63,495 nucleotides of DNA from ZC4RG42 sp036676355. Lineage in GTDB: Bacteria; Pseudomonadota; Gammaproteobacteria; Burkholderiales; SG8-39. The stretch lies in the NCBI GenBank assembly GCA_036676355.1, contig JAKFDA010000095.1, positions 1-63,495 on the forward strand, written 5' to 3'. Under the pieces are notes generated by a model that was not told the DNA's origin, did not search any database, and saw only the letters and a list, made by a program, of their open reading frames with translations. How positions within the stretch are numbered: position 1 is the stretch's first letter; each line of letters opens with the position of its first letter. Both the position numbers and the translations under genes were made by a program. Of this stretch, positions 18,237 to 27,169 are shown in pieces.

Positions 18237-18396
18237 GAGCGGAGAGTCGAGAGTAAAAAAGCGGCTGGAAGAACGAACTGGATTCCCAATCGTGCCGCTA
18301 TGCGGCGTGTCGGGAATCACGATGGCCGTGGCGCCGGAGCGCCGCGGACGTGCAGTAATCGGTTTCCGCTCTCGGCTCTCAGCGCTCGGCTGCTTT
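18225..18396. repeat. Small element with inverted ends (copy 2)
   Basis: Between the convergent ends of tal and the FHA gene. The left end is GAGCGGAGAGTCGAGAG, the right end CCGCTCTCGGCTCTCAG, with GAACGAACTGGATTCCC and a partly paired TGTCGGGAATCACG inside. The ends overlap the last codons of both flanking genes: tal ends inside a GTCGAGAG motif and the FHA stop lies in CTCTCAGC. No ORF is present. Confidence 0.6.
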
Positions 18397-19059
18397 GTCG
18401 ATCCAGATTTGCACCGCTTCGCCGCCGGTTTCGATGAAATCGCGGTTGGCCAGCGGTTGCCAGCCGTCGGCAATCTGCTTGCCGTTGACCTTGGGCGGAG
18501 CGCCTTCCACACGCGCGACGTAGAAGCCGTCGAGGCGGCGCAGGATGGCGGCGCGTTCGGCGCCCTTGCCGAGCGCGTACAGCGGTCGCGTCAACGATAT
18601 TTCGCTGCCGATGCTGCCGCCTTGAATCACACGGAGCATGCCGGTCGCGTAATTCACATTGGCCGTATGCGCAGCCGGCACCGGCGCGCTCGTCACCAGG
18701 CCGGGCGTCGATTGCGGCGCGCGCGTCCGTTCGATCACCATCGTTCGATCGCCTTCGCCGTTCACGACCGTGCGGTGATCCACATAACGAATCTGGAATT
18801 CGCTGACCTCGACAATATCGCCGTGCCTCAGCAGATGGCGCGAAATCCGCTCGCCGTTGACGTAGGTGCCGTTCGAACTGCCGAGGTCGAGGAGGATATG
18901 GTCGTGCCCGACCACTTCCACCTGCGCGTGCATTTTGCTGACCGACGGGTCGTCCAGTTGGATCACGTTGCCTCTGGCGCGGCCGATGGTGAGGCGCGCG
19001 TCTTCGATGAAGCGCGAGCCGAGCATGTTGTCGTTGCGACTGATGACGAGCTTGGCCAT
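18379..19059 (-). CDS. FHA-domain phosphopeptide-binding protein
   Basis: 226 residues. Residues about 20-90 form an FHA domain: LTIGRARGNVIQL, then SVSKMHAQVEVV (the S-x-x-H pair) and DLGSSNGTYVNGERI, the core that reads phosphothreonine. A second, degenerate FHA-like fold seems to occupy the C-terminal half (LYALGKGAERAAIL, GAPPKVNGKQI). It starts 1 bp after the phosphatase stop, so the two are co-translated, and it lies opposite a Ser/Thr kinase, its likely phosphorylation source. In type VI secretion systems such FHA proteins (Fha/TagH) receive the kinase signal; here no secretion structural gene is in the window. Confidence 0.88.
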   Translation of the reverse strand: MAKLVISRNDNMLGSRFIEDARLTIGRARGNVIQLDDPSVSKMHAQVEVVGHDHILLDLGSSNGTYVNGERISRHLLRHGDIVEVSEFQIRYVDHRTVVNGEGDRTMVIERTRAPQSTPGLVTSAPVPAAHTANVNYATGMLRVIQGGSIGSEISLTRPLYALGKGAERAAILRRLDGFYVARVEGAPPKVNGKQIADGWQPLANRDFIETGGEAVQIWIDKAAER

Positions 19060-19060
19060 G

Positions 19061-19879
19061 TCACTTGGCTCCCCGTCCGAACAGCCGGCCGAAGAAACCT
19101 TGCCGCGTCGTCGCCGGCGGCTGTGCCTGCGCCGCGACCGGCTTGCGTGCGTCCTTCACCCGGATCAGCACAACGGAAATATTGTCCAGACCGCCGCGAT
19201 CGTTCGCCATCGAAACCAGCGTGTTCGCGGCCAGATCCAGATTGGGTTGCAGCATTTCGAGCGCAAGCGCGATGTCGGTGTCATCGACCAGATCATGCAG
19301 GCCGTCGGAACACAGCAAGTACATGTCCTCCGGACGAACTTCATGCTCCGACAGATCGGGCGCGACGGTGTCCGCCGAGCCGAGCGCGCGCGTCACCAGA
19401 TGACGGCTCTGCGAAAGGCGCGCCTCGTTGTTCGTCATCTTGCCTGCGTTCAACTGTTCCTGGACGAAGGAATGGTCGATGGTCAGGCGCTCCAGCAGGC
19501 CTTCGCGAAAACGATACAAGCGGGAATCGCCGACGTGGGCGATCGAGACGCGGTCGCCGCGAAACCAGGCGGCGACCAGCGTGGTGGCCATGCCTTGCAT
19601 GGCCGGATTGTTCTGGGCGTGGGAGAAAATCGCATTGTTGACGGCGTAGAAGGCATCCCGCACCGTGCGTTCGGGAGGAAAGGTGCTGGCGCTGCGCAGT
19701 GCGTCGAGCAATTGGGTCGTGGCGAGGCGGCTGGCGATGTCGGCGCCGCGCCGCGCCGCCATGCCATCGGCCAGCGCGGCAACGCCGCTGCCCGCATCGA
19801 CGGCGACACTATCTTCATTGAAGGGGCGCACCCGGCCCGGGTCGGTGCGGCTGGCGACTTCTAGCTCGTGACGAATCAT
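19061..19879 (-). CDS. PP2C-type Ser/Thr protein phosphatase
   Basis: 272 residues, a metal-dependent PPM/PP2C phosphatase like PppA/Stp1. Motifs: RTDPGRVRPFNEDSV (metal-binding E/D), ALADGMAAR in place of the usual DGMGG, TTLVAAWF, HVGDSRLYRFREG, and LLCSDGLHDLVDD. The metal aspartates are retained, so activity is likely despite the altered glycine pair. It forms a two-gene unit with the FHA gene and diverges from the kinase gene, giving a kinase-phosphatase-reader set. Lysine/arginine-rich C-terminus after residue 240 has no clear domain. Confidence 0.9.
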   Translation of the reverse strand: MIRHELEVASRTDPGRVRPFNEDSVAVDAGSGVAALADGMAARRGADIASRLATTQLLDALRSASTFPPERTVRDAFYAVNNAIFSHAQNNPAMQGMATTLVAAWFRGDRVSIAHVGDSRLYRFREGLLERLTIDHSFVQEQLNAGKMTNNEARLSQSRHLVTRALGSADTVAPDLSEHEVRPEDMYLLCSDGLHDLVDDTDIALALEMLQPNLDLAANTLVSMANDRGGLDNISVVLIRVKDARKPVAAQAQPPATTRQGFFGRLFGRGAK

Positions 19880-19987
19880 CCCTTTGCCCTTGCCCTTATC
19901 GGGGGCGCATTGTTGTGGACTAATTCACGCGGCTGCGTGGACGATGAAATAGTAGGCGTGCCGTTCGGCGCCACCAAGAGCAATATG

Positions 19988-20017
19988 ACAATGTATTGTA
20001 AAAATTAATGCGTTAAT
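19988..20017. promoter_or_regulatory. AT-rich palindromes in the phosphatase/kinase intergenic region
   Basis: Within the 254-bp divergent gap an AT-rich island carries two perfect inverted repeats, ACAAT-GT-ATTGT (19988-19999) and ATTAA-TGCG-TTAAT (20004-20017). The island stands out from the GC-rich surroundings and is well placed to control both directions. The protein that binds is unknown. Confidence 0.4.
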
Positions 20018-20133
20018 TCACGTTCCGTCCGCTCCTGCGGGTGGTTCTTTGACAGAATGCAGAATGCGTTCGACGCACTGAAGTTTCGAAGTTCGATGAA
20101 ATTCGATTAAGCAACGCTTGGGATTATCCTTGA

Positions 20134-21639
20134 ATGTCTGCGATGGTTGAAGAACAACAACAACTGGGGCGATACGAACTGCTCGCCGAAATCGGTCGCG
20201 GCGCGATGGGCGTGGTGTACAAGGCGCGCGACCCGATCATCGATCGCGTGCTCGCGATCAAGACCGTGGATTTTCGCGGTCTGGGCGCGGTTCAACCCGG
20301 CGTGCAGGCGCGTTTTTTCCAGGAGGCGCAATCCGCCGGCCGACTGAGCCATCCCAATATCGTCACCATCTTCGATGCCGGCGAAGCCGACGGCTGCGCC
20401 TATATCGCCATGGAACTGCTCGAAGGGCCGTCGCTGCGCGAAGTGCTCGATCAGAGCTCGCCGCTTTCGGTTACACGCGCGCTGGAAATCGCCGGACAGA
20501 TCGCACGCGGCCTGGCGTATGCGCATGAGCACGGCGTCGTGCATCGGGACGTGAAGCCGGCCAACGTCATCCTTGTCGCGCGTCGAGTGAAAATCACCGA
20601 CTTCGGCATCGCACGGCTGCCGTTCGGCGCGTCGGGCGCGCAAAGCGAATTGGCCGGCTCGCCCAAATACATGTCGCCCGAGCAGGCGCTCGGCGAGAAC
20701 GTCGATGGTCGTTCGGATTTGTTTGCGCTCGGTACGGTGTTGTACGAAATGCTTACCGGCAAGCAGCCGTTCGTCGGCGAAAGCGTGCCGCAGATCATGC
20801 AGGCGGTGCTGTTGCACGAGCCGCCGCCGCCCAGCACGCTGAACCCGCTGGTGCCGCCGGCGGTGGATGATTTCGTCCGGCGCGTATTGTCGAAGCAGCC
20901 CGAAGCGCGCCCGCCGAGCGCGCGGGCATTGCTGCGCGATCTCGCAGCGCTGCTGAAGCAGATCGGTGGATCGCATGGTGGTTCGAGCCGGTCGGAACAT
21001 CGTCGTCGCAGCAAGCGTGTCGAGAGCGAAGGCGAGGCGACGGTGTTGCTGCCCGCTGCGCGGAAGGCACGTCGGCGTGGCGCGGATTCGCGTATCGCGC
21101 GTCATTGGTGGTACGGCGTCGCGGGGATGCTGATCGCGGGCATGCTGACGACCGTGGCGCTGAAGACTTATCGCGCCGCACCGGCGGTTGCCGCAGTGAC
21201 CGAACTCTCGCAGCCGACACAAGAGGCAGGCTTGCAGCCGACGCTATTGCTCGCCATGGCGGACAAGGATGGCGAAGACGTTTCGTTCGAAGCGGAAGTC
21301 GAGCGCGGCAACGATGCGGCGGTCGCGGTGAAGCCGCAGAGCCCGAAGGGGCCGCGGAAAGCGCGTGCGCCCGTTAAAACGGCCGCGGCGCATCAGGCAG
21401 CCCCGACACGGCCTGTCGCGACCGTTGTCGCCGACGCAACGTTGCAGGTGGTAGCGGCGCCTTGGGGCGAAATTTTCGTCGACGGCCAATCGCGCGGTAC
21501 CGCTTCCCCGCTGGCGAATATCGCGGTGCCGCCCGGCAAGCATCGTGTGGAAATCCGCAACGGCAGTCTGCCGGCGCACAAAGTGGACGTCACCATCGCG
21601 TCGGGCGACACGCGCCGGATCAAACATAAGTTCGAATGA
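20134..21639 (+). CDS. Membrane Ser/Thr protein kinase with PEGA domain
   Basis: 501 residues. Kinase domain at about 13-275: GRGAMGVVYK loop, catalytic Lys43 in AIK, HRDVKPANV (Asp139), DFG at 156-158, SPKYMSPEQ. A basic juxtamembrane segment (RRRSKRVESE) leads to one transmembrane helix at about 325-345, and the exported C-terminus ends in a PEGA-type beta domain (LQVVAAPWGEIFVDGQSRG...). The active site therefore faces the cytoplasm and the sensor faces the periplasm. This is the PknB/PpkA arrangement. The next gene starts 1 bp after its stop. Confidence 0.93.
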   Translation: MSAMVEEQQQLGRYELLAEIGRGAMGVVYKARDPIIDRVLAIKTVDFRGLGAVQPGVQARFFQEAQSAGRLSHPNIVTIFDAGEADGCAYIAMELLEGPSLREVLDQSSPLSVTRALEIAGQIARGLAYAHEHGVVHRDVKPANVILVARRVKITDFGIARLPFGASGAQSELAGSPKYMSPEQALGENVDGRSDLFALGTVLYEMLTGKQPFVGESVPQIMQAVLLHEPPPPSTLNPLVPPAVDDFVRRVLSKQPEARPPSARALLRDLAALLKQIGGSHGGSSRSEHRRRSKRVESEGEATVLLPAARKARRRGADSRIARHWWYGVAGMLIAGMLTTVALKTYRAAPAVAAVTELSQPTQEAGLQPTLLLAMADKDGEDVSFEAEVERGNDAAVAVKPQSPKGPRKARAPVKTAAAHQAAPTRPVATVVADATLQVVAAPWGEIFVDGQSRGTASPLANIAVPPGKHRVEIRNGSLPAHKVDVTIASGDTRRIKHKFE

Positions 21640-21640
21640 C

Positions 21641-22057
21641 ATGAACACACAAATGCAACGCGCACTCGCGCTCCTGATCGTCACCATTGCCGTGGTCGGC
21701 TGCTCGGCTACCGCGCTGCATGAACATGGCTATGACAACTACGCGCAGGGCACGGCCGAGCGCCTGCTGATCCTGGGCATTCAGGCTTACGAAAACGGCG
21801 ACCTCAAAAGGTCTTCGGAACGCCTCACCGGCGCGCTGAACAGCGGCCTCACTTTCAATAAGGACAAGGTGACGGCGTACAAGTATCTGGCGTTCATTGA
21901 TTGTTCGGCGGGCCGCGAGCAACAGTGCCGTGAAGATTTCATCGCCGCCGTCGCGCTCGATCCGGACATGCAGTTGTCGCCCGCCGAATCCGGCCACCCG
22001 GTGTGGGGGCCGATCTTCAAGAGCGTGAAGGCGCGCAACGCACGCGCCGGCAAGTAG
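21641..22057 (+). CDS. TssQ-like T6SS-associated lipoprotein
   Basis: 138 residues. The start MNTQMQRALALLIVTIAVVGC gives a signal peptide ending in a V-V-G-C lipobox (Cys21). The mature part is helical with TPR-like pairs (RLLILGIQAYENGDLKRSSERL) and a conserved-looking C-terminus (HPVWGPIFKSVKARN). It resembles the TssQ family of lipoproteins found beside Ser/Thr kinases in type VI loci of betaproteobacteria. It is translationally linked to the kinase gene (1 bp gap). The family call rests on lipobox, size, TPR pattern and context, and is moderately sure. Confidence 0.65.
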   Translation: MNTQMQRALALLIVTIAVVGCSATALHEHGYDNYAQGTAERLLILGIQAYENGDLKRSSERLTGALNSGLTFNKDKVTAYKYLAFIDCSAGREQQCREDFIAAVALDPDMQLSPAESGHPVWGPIFKSVKARNARAGK

Positions 22058-22150
22058 ACGCGGACCGTATGCGGTACGGCGATTGCGCAAGGGATGCGCA
22101 CGCCGCAAATAGCGCCGATAATCGCGGCTGCTCATCTCGCAGAGGTTGGT

Positions 22151-23149
22151 ATGGCCCGCGTCACGCTCACTCAATACCTGATCGAACAGCAGCGCAGTCA
22201 CGGCAAGGTTTCACCCGGCCTGCGTCTGCTTATCGAAGTCGTGGCGCGCGCGTGCAAGATGATCAGCCACCACGTCAACAAAGGGCCCCTGAACGACATC
22301 GGCGGAGTCGTCGGCAACGTCAACGTGCAGGGCGAAGCGCAGAAAAAGCTCGATGTGGTCGCCAACGAAGTACTGGTCGAAGCCAACGAGTGGGGCGGTC
22401 AACTGGCGGCCATGGTGTCCGAAGAAATGGACGGCCCCTATATCGTTCCGAATCACTATCCGCGCGGCCAGTTTTTGCTGCTCATGGACCCGCTCGACGG
22501 TTCGTCCAATCTCGACGTCAACGGCACCGTCGGCACTATATTTTCGGTACTGCGCTACGCGGACGACGATCGCGAGCCGGAGGAAAAGTCCTTTTTGCAG
22601 CCGGGTGCCACACAGGTCGCTGCGGGTTTTGCCTTGTATGGTCCCGCCACGGTGCTGGTTCTCACCGTCGGCAACGGCACGGTCGGCTTCACCCTGGACA
22701 AGGAACTCGGCTCGTTCGTTCTGACCCAGCCCGATATGCGCATTCCCGAAGATACGCAGGAGTTCGCCATCAATGCGTCGAATGCGCGCAATTGGGAGGC
22801 GCCGGTCAAGCGTTATATCGATGAATGCCTGGCCGGTAAGAGCGGGCCGCGCGAACGCGACTTCAATATGCGCTGGGTTGCTTCGATGGTGGGCGACCTG
22901 TACCGCATTCTTTGTCGCGGCGGGGTGTTCCTGTATCCGCGCGACGCCCGACATAAGGACGGCCGGCTGCGCCTGATGTACGAGGCGAATCCGATGGCCT
23001 TCATCGTCGAGCAGGCCGGTGGCGTCGCGACCGACGGCGCGCAACGCATTCTCGATCTGCAACCCACGGCGCTGCATCAGCGTGTCGGGGTGGTGATGGG
23101 ATCGAAGAACGAGGTGGAGCGGGTTACCTCGTATCACCGCGAGGGTTGA
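22151..23149 (+). CDS. fbp: Fructose-1,6-bisphosphatase class I
   Basis: 332 residues from the ATG at 22151, which has AGAGG upstream; the in-frame ATG at 22094 would add a poor extension. Key motifs: NVQGEAQKKLDVVAN, VSEEMDGPYIV (metal glutamates), LLLMDPLDGSSNLDVNGTVGTIFSV (D-P-L-D-G-S active site) and RLMYEANPMAFIVEQAGG. It hydrolyses fructose-1,6-bisphosphate to fructose-6-phosphate, the gluconeogenic step that feeds the glycogen genes at 5.9-18 kb. It follows the TssQ-like gene by 93 bp and may or may not be co-transcribed. Confidence 0.95.
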   Translation: MARVTLTQYLIEQQRSHGKVSPGLRLLIEVVARACKMISHHVNKGPLNDIGGVVGNVNVQGEAQKKLDVVANEVLVEANEWGGQLAAMVSEEMDGPYIVPNHYPRGQFLLLMDPLDGSSNLDVNGTVGTIFSVLRYADDDREPEEKSFLQPGATQVAAGFALYGPATVLVLTVGNGTVGFTLDKELGSFVLTQPDMRIPEDTQEFAINASNARNWEAPVKRYIDECLAGKSGPRERDFNMRWVASMVGDLYRILCRGGVFLYPRDARHKDGRLRLMYEANPMAFIVEQAGGVATDGAQRILDLQPTALHQRVGVVMGSKNEVERVTSYHREG

Positions 23150-23313
23150 CCCGGCGCGGCGCGCAACGAGCCGATTGCGCTACGGAAGCGCTGAACAAGG
23201 TTATTTGATCAAGGCGATCGCTAGTTCGTTTCGCGCGAGCGACTCATTGCTTTGTCCTCGCTCGTACAGCTTCGCGCACTTGCGACCCGTCCTGGGACTT
23301 AATCAGGCATTCC

Positions 23314-24000
23314 CTAGGCGGCGTGGCTCTCGCCGTCGATCAGGGCGGCGTTGAGCGATTGTCGTTTGTGTCGCAGGTGATCCTTCAGCAAAGTGCCGAG
23401 CCGGCCGGCGTCGCGGTCGATCAAGGCGGCGAGAATCATCTCGTGTTCTTCGACCGCATGGTGCCAGCGTTCCTCCGACAGGTTGGCCATATAGCGCGCG
23501 CGGCGTATGCGCGCACCGAGCGCCGCATAAACGGACGACAGTACGGCATTGCCGGCCGCCTGCACCAATGCCTCGTGAATGAGCTGATTGAAACGAAAGT
23601 ATTCGGGGCGATCGCGCCGCTTGTAATGTTTCAGCATCTCGTCGTGCAGGTGCTTCACTTGCGCGATGCCCACCTCGCTGATGCGTTCGCAGGCGAGTTC
23701 ACCGGATAGCGCCTCGAGCGCTTCCATCACCTCGAACATATTGTCGAGATCGCGGGCGCTCAGTTTGCTCACCGTCGCGCCGCGATGAGGCGCCATGTCG
23801 ATCAGACCTTCGGAAGCCAGCGCGCGCAGCGCTTCTCGCAACGGCGTGCGTGAAATCCCCAGTTGTTCGCAGAGTATGCGTTCGGGCACCCGGCTGCCGG
23901 GTGCGAGTTCGCCTTCCAGGATCATCTGTCGCAGCCGCTGCACGACTTCGTCGTACAGCGCGGCGCGGACGATGCGAGTGGAGTTCGGCAGTTCGGTCAT
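23314..24000 (-). CDS. FCD-type GntR transcriptional regulator
   Basis: 228 residues from MTELPNS. The N-terminal winged helix reads YDEVVQRLRQMILEGELAPG, SRVPERILCEQLGISRTPLREALRALASEGLI; the rest is an all-helical FCD ligand domain (HDEMLKHYKRRD..., FNQLIHEALVQAAGN, EEHEMILAALIDRDAG) with metal-binding histidine/aspartate positions. FCD regulators usually repress carboxylate or sugar-acid catabolism and release DNA on binding a pathway acid. It starts 7 bp after the oxidoreductase stop, so it is co-transcribed with that gene and likely controls the divergent aminotransferase-TRAP operon too. Confidence 0.9.
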   Translation of the reverse strand: MTELPNSTRIVRAALYDEVVQRLRQMILEGELAPGSRVPERILCEQLGISRTPLREALRALASEGLIDMAPHRGATVSKLSARDLDNMFEVMEALEALSGELACERISEVGIAQVKHLHDEMLKHYKRRDRPEYFRFNQLIHEALVQAAGNAVLSSVYAALGARIRRARYMANLSEERWHHAVEEHEMILAALIDRDAGRLGTLLKDHLRHKRQSLNAALIDGESHAA

Positions 24001-24007
24001 CGTTTCA

Positions 24008-26932
24008 TCAAGCTCCGTCCAGGGCGAGTTCCAGGACCCGCGCGACATGCAATGCGGATCGGCTCGCGCCATGCTCGATCTGGTGCCGGCAACTGGTGCC
24101 GTCCGCCACGATCAGAACATCCGCCTCGGCCGCGCGCACTGCGGGAAGCAGATCCAGTTCGGCCATGCGCATGGAGACATCGTAGTGTTCCGCCTCGTAT
24201 CCGAAGGGACCGGCCAGTCCGCAGCAACCGGATTCTATGGTCTCCACTGCGATGCCGGGGATGAGTTTGAGGCATTGCTGTACGGCGGACATCAGGCCGA
24301 AAGCTTTTTGGTGGCAATGTCCGTGCAGCAGCACCTTGTTGTGACCCGGCAGCGCCCGCAGCGATAACGATAAATTCGCGGCGCGATGTTCAGCCGCCAG
24401 GAATTCCTCGATCAGCATCGCGCGCCGCCCGAGCATGCGCGCGTCCTCGGTCGGGAACAGCGATTGAAGTTCGTCCCGCAGGGTCAGCAGGCATGAGGGC
24501 TCGAGACCGACAATCGGTATGCCGCGCGCGGCATACGGGGACAAGTAATCCAGCACGCGTTGCGCCTCGGCGCGGGCCTCGTCCACCATTCCCTTGGCCA
24601 GGAAAGTACGCCCGCAGCAGAGCGGGCGGTTATCGTCGGGGCAGGGCAGATGAACCCGATAGCCGGCGGCCTGCAGCACGCGCAGCGCCGCGCGCGCATT
24701 CTCCGGCTCGAAATAGGTATTGAACGTGTCGACGAAAAGCACCACTTCGCCGCGCATATCGCCGTTGAATTGATCGGTTGACGCTTCAGTCGCCGGATCG
24801 AAGGGATGCCTGTCCCAGTTCGGCAGATCGCGCCGGGCGCTGATACCGAACATTCGTTCGCTCATGCGGGCAAGCGCCGGCACGGTGTTGCGCCGGTTGA
24901 GCAGGCCCGCAAATCGCGCAGCGATGGGCGCATAGCGAGGCAGGTAAGCCACCAACCGATCGCGCATCCGATGCGGATTGTTCTTGTGATAGTGATACAG
25001 AAATTCCGTTTTCATTTTCGCCATGTCGACGCCGGTCGGACATTCGCGTTTGCAGCCCTTGCAACCGATGCAAAGATCCATCGTGTCGTACATGTCTTTC
25101 GACAGCCAGGCGTCCGGGCCGAGCTGGCCGCTGATGGCAAGCCGCAGCGAATTCGCGCGCCCTCGCGTCAGGTGTTTTTCATCCGCCGTGGCGCGGTACG
25201 ACGGGCACATCACGCCGGGGTCCGCCTTGCGACAGGCGCCGTTGTTGTTGCACATCTCCACCGCACCGCCGAAACCGCCCCACGCCGACCAGTCGAAAGC
25301 CGTATCGATGTGCTGCACGCGGTAGCCGGGAGAAAAGCGAAAAAGCGAACGGTCGTCCATTTTGGTGGAACCGACGATCTTGCCCGGGTTCATCAGGCCG
25401 GACGGGTCGAAAGCGTCTTTGACTTCCTCGAATGCGTGCACGATTCGCGCGCCGAACATCGGTTCATGCCATTCCGAGCGCACCAGCCCGTCGCCGTGTT
25501 CGCCCGAGTGCGAGCCTTTGTACCGACGCACGAGTTCGAATGCTTCTTCGGCAATGGCGCGCATCGTCTTCGCGCCGTTCGGGTCTTTCATGTTCAGGAT
25601 CGGGCGTACATGCAGACAGCCGACCGACGCATGCGCGTACCAGGTGCCGCGCGTGCCGTGCTTTTCGAATACGCGCGTCAGGCGATCGGTGTATTCGGCC
25701 AGATCTTCCAGCGGAACCGCGCAGTCCTCGATGAACGAAACGGGCTTGCCGTCGCCCTTCATCGACATCATGACGTTGAGGCCGGCCTTGCGGACCTCCC
25801 AGGTGTCTTTCTGCAGCGCCGCGTCGGTAATCGAAACAACGCTGCCGGGAAACCCCAGATCGCTCATCAATTCGCCGAGGCGGGCAAGCTTGTTCAATTG
25901 TTCGCGGTTGTCCTCGCCGGCGAACTCCACCAGCAGGATGGCATCCGGTTCGCCCTGAAGAAATCGATCCACCGTGTCGCGGAATGCCGCAATCTCGCGC
26001 GCCAGGTCGATCATGGTGCGATCGACCAGTTCCACCGCCGCCGGCCCGAGTTTGACGATGTGCTGCGTGGCGTCCATCGCGTCGTGGAAACGCGGGAAAT
26101 GACAGACGCCGAGTGTCTTGTGGCGCGGGACGGGCTGCAGCTGCAGTTCGATTTCGTTGAAGTAAGCCAACGTGCCTTCGGAGCCGACCAGCAGGTGCGC
26201 CATGTTGCCCTGCGGCCCCAGACAGTCGATGTTGTAGCCGCCGACGCGCCGCAAGACCTTGGGAAAGCGCGCTGCGATTTCGCCGGCTTCGCGCGCATGC
26301 AGCGCGTGCATGCGCTCCGTCAGGTCGGTGTGGCGCGACGATCCGTCATTCGTCCTCGCATTGATGCCACGCTCGGAGAAATGCAGCTGCGCGCCATCCG
26401 CCAATACGGCGTCGATGGCGCGCACGTTATGCACCATGTTGCCGTAGCGCAGTGAGCGAGAGCCGCAGCTGTTGTTGCCCGCCATGCCGCCGATCGTGGC
26501 GCGGTTTCCGGTCGATACATCGACCGGAAAGAACAAACCGTGCGGCCGCAAATGCTTGTTGAGTCGATCCAGCACCATGCCGGGCTGCACCGTGACGCGC
26601 TCCTGCGCCGCGTCGAACGAGACGACGTTATTGAGAAATTTGCTGTTGTCGATGATCAGCGCGGCGCCGACGGTCTGGCCGCATTGCGAAGTGCCGCCGC
26701 CGCGGGGCAGGATCGGCACCCCCAGTTCGCCCGCGATCTGCAGGGCGATATAGGCGTCCTGCGCGGTGTGCGGCACCACCACGCCGACCGGCATGATCTG
26801 ATAGATGGAGGCGTCGGTGCTGTAGCGGCCGCGGCTGAAGACGTCGAACAGCACGTCGCCCTGCACCTCCTTGCGCAATCGTTCCGCCAGAACGCCATTC
26901 GAGCGTGAGAGCGCGCTTTGCTGCTGAGTCAT
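24008..26932 (-). CDS. FAD/Fe-S D-2-hydroxyacid dehydrogenase (YdiJ type)
   Basis: 974 residues combining two modules. Residues ~40-550 are a VAO-type FAD oxidase (PRGGGTSQCGQTVGAALIIDNS; GNRATIGGMAGNNSCGSRSL; C-terminal oxidase domain ending SGLMNPGKIVG). Residues ~600-974 are a ferredoxin and CCG half: CIGCKGCKRECPTGVD, then GHCHQKAFG and ETIESGCCGLAGPFGYE. This architecture matches E. coli YdiJ, a D-2-hydroxyglutarate dehydrogenase, and D-lactate or glycolate oxidases of the fused type. It would oxidise a D-2-hydroxy acid to the 2-keto acid and pass electrons to quinone or a flavoprotein. The exact substrate is open. It is divergent from the aminotransferase. Confidence 0.88.
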   Translation of the reverse strand: MTQQQSALSRSNGVLAERLRKEVQGDVLFDVFSRGRYSTDASIYQIMPVGVVVPHTAQDAYIALQIAGELGVPILPRGGGTSQCGQTVGAALIIDNSKFLNNVVSFDAAQERVTVQPGMVLDRLNKHLRPHGLFFPVDVSTGNRATIGGMAGNNSCGSRSLRYGNMVHNVRAIDAVLADGAQLHFSERGINARTNDGSSRHTDLTERMHALHAREAGEIAARFPKVLRRVGGYNIDCLGPQGNMAHLLVGSEGTLAYFNEIELQLQPVPRHKTLGVCHFPRFHDAMDATQHIVKLGPAAVELVDRTMIDLAREIAAFRDTVDRFLQGEPDAILLVEFAGEDNREQLNKLARLGELMSDLGFPGSVVSITDAALQKDTWEVRKAGLNVMMSMKGDGKPVSFIEDCAVPLEDLAEYTDRLTRVFEKHGTRGTWYAHASVGCLHVRPILNMKDPNGAKTMRAIAEEAFELVRRYKGSHSGEHGDGLVRSEWHEPMFGARIVHAFEEVKDAFDPSGLMNPGKIVGSTKMDDRSLFRFSPGYRVQHIDTAFDWSAWGGFGGAVEMCNNNGACRKADPGVMCPSYRATADEKHLTRGRANSLRLAISGQLGPDAWLSKDMYDTMDLCIGCKGCKRECPTGVDMAKMKTEFLYHYHKNNPHRMRDRLVAYLPRYAPIAARFAGLLNRRNTVPALARMSERMFGISARRDLPNWDRHPFDPATEASTDQFNGDMRGEVVLFVDTFNTYFEPENARAALRVLQAAGYRVHLPCPDDNRPLCCGRTFLAKGMVDEARAEAQRVLDYLSPYAARGIPIVGLEPSCLLTLRDELQSLFPTEDARMLGRRAMLIEEFLAAEHRAANLSLSLRALPGHNKVLLHGHCHQKAFGLMSAVQQCLKLIPGIAVETIESGCCGLAGPFGYEAEHYDVSMRMAELDLLPAVRAAEADVLIVADGTSCRHQIEHGASRSALHVARVLELALDGA

Positions 26933-27016
26933 TCCTGTCTCCGGTATGCCGCGGACTGCATTTTCGGCAAGGCACGCAACCTACCTGCTATGGCGACTCG
27001 CTTCATGTGCATATGA

Positions 27017-27024
27017 TGTATACA
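27017..27024. promoter_or_regulatory. TGTATACA palindrome, candidate GntR operator
   Basis: The divergent gap between the oxidoreductase and the aminotransferase contains the perfect palindrome TGTATACA within an AT-rich stretch (27010-27036) that repeats ATACA three times. FCD-type GntR regulators commonly bind short palindromes of this kind, and the regulator gene is the last gene of the leftward operon. Binding is inferred, not seen. Confidence 0.4.
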
Positions 27025-27169
27025 AAATACAATACACCGATGCATAATAAAGGCGGGCCGAGGGCAGCACAAGCAACGGAAGGGTCGTTGAAAAGCCGAA
27101 TCCGGACACGTTCGATGCGCTTCAATTCGCCCTTTTCCGGTTTTTCAAGCATTGATAAGCGGGATGTTT

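Noticed and set aside
23150..23313. Terminator between fbp and the GntR gene
   Set aside because: A weak 7-bp stem with a 15-base loop (CGAGCGA/TCGCTCG) has no following T-run, so it was not annotated.
24806..26455. A 549-residue plus frame within the FAD/Fe-S dehydrogenase
   Set aside because: It is the antisense of an enzyme with intact cofactor motifs, and no ribosome site or family supports it.
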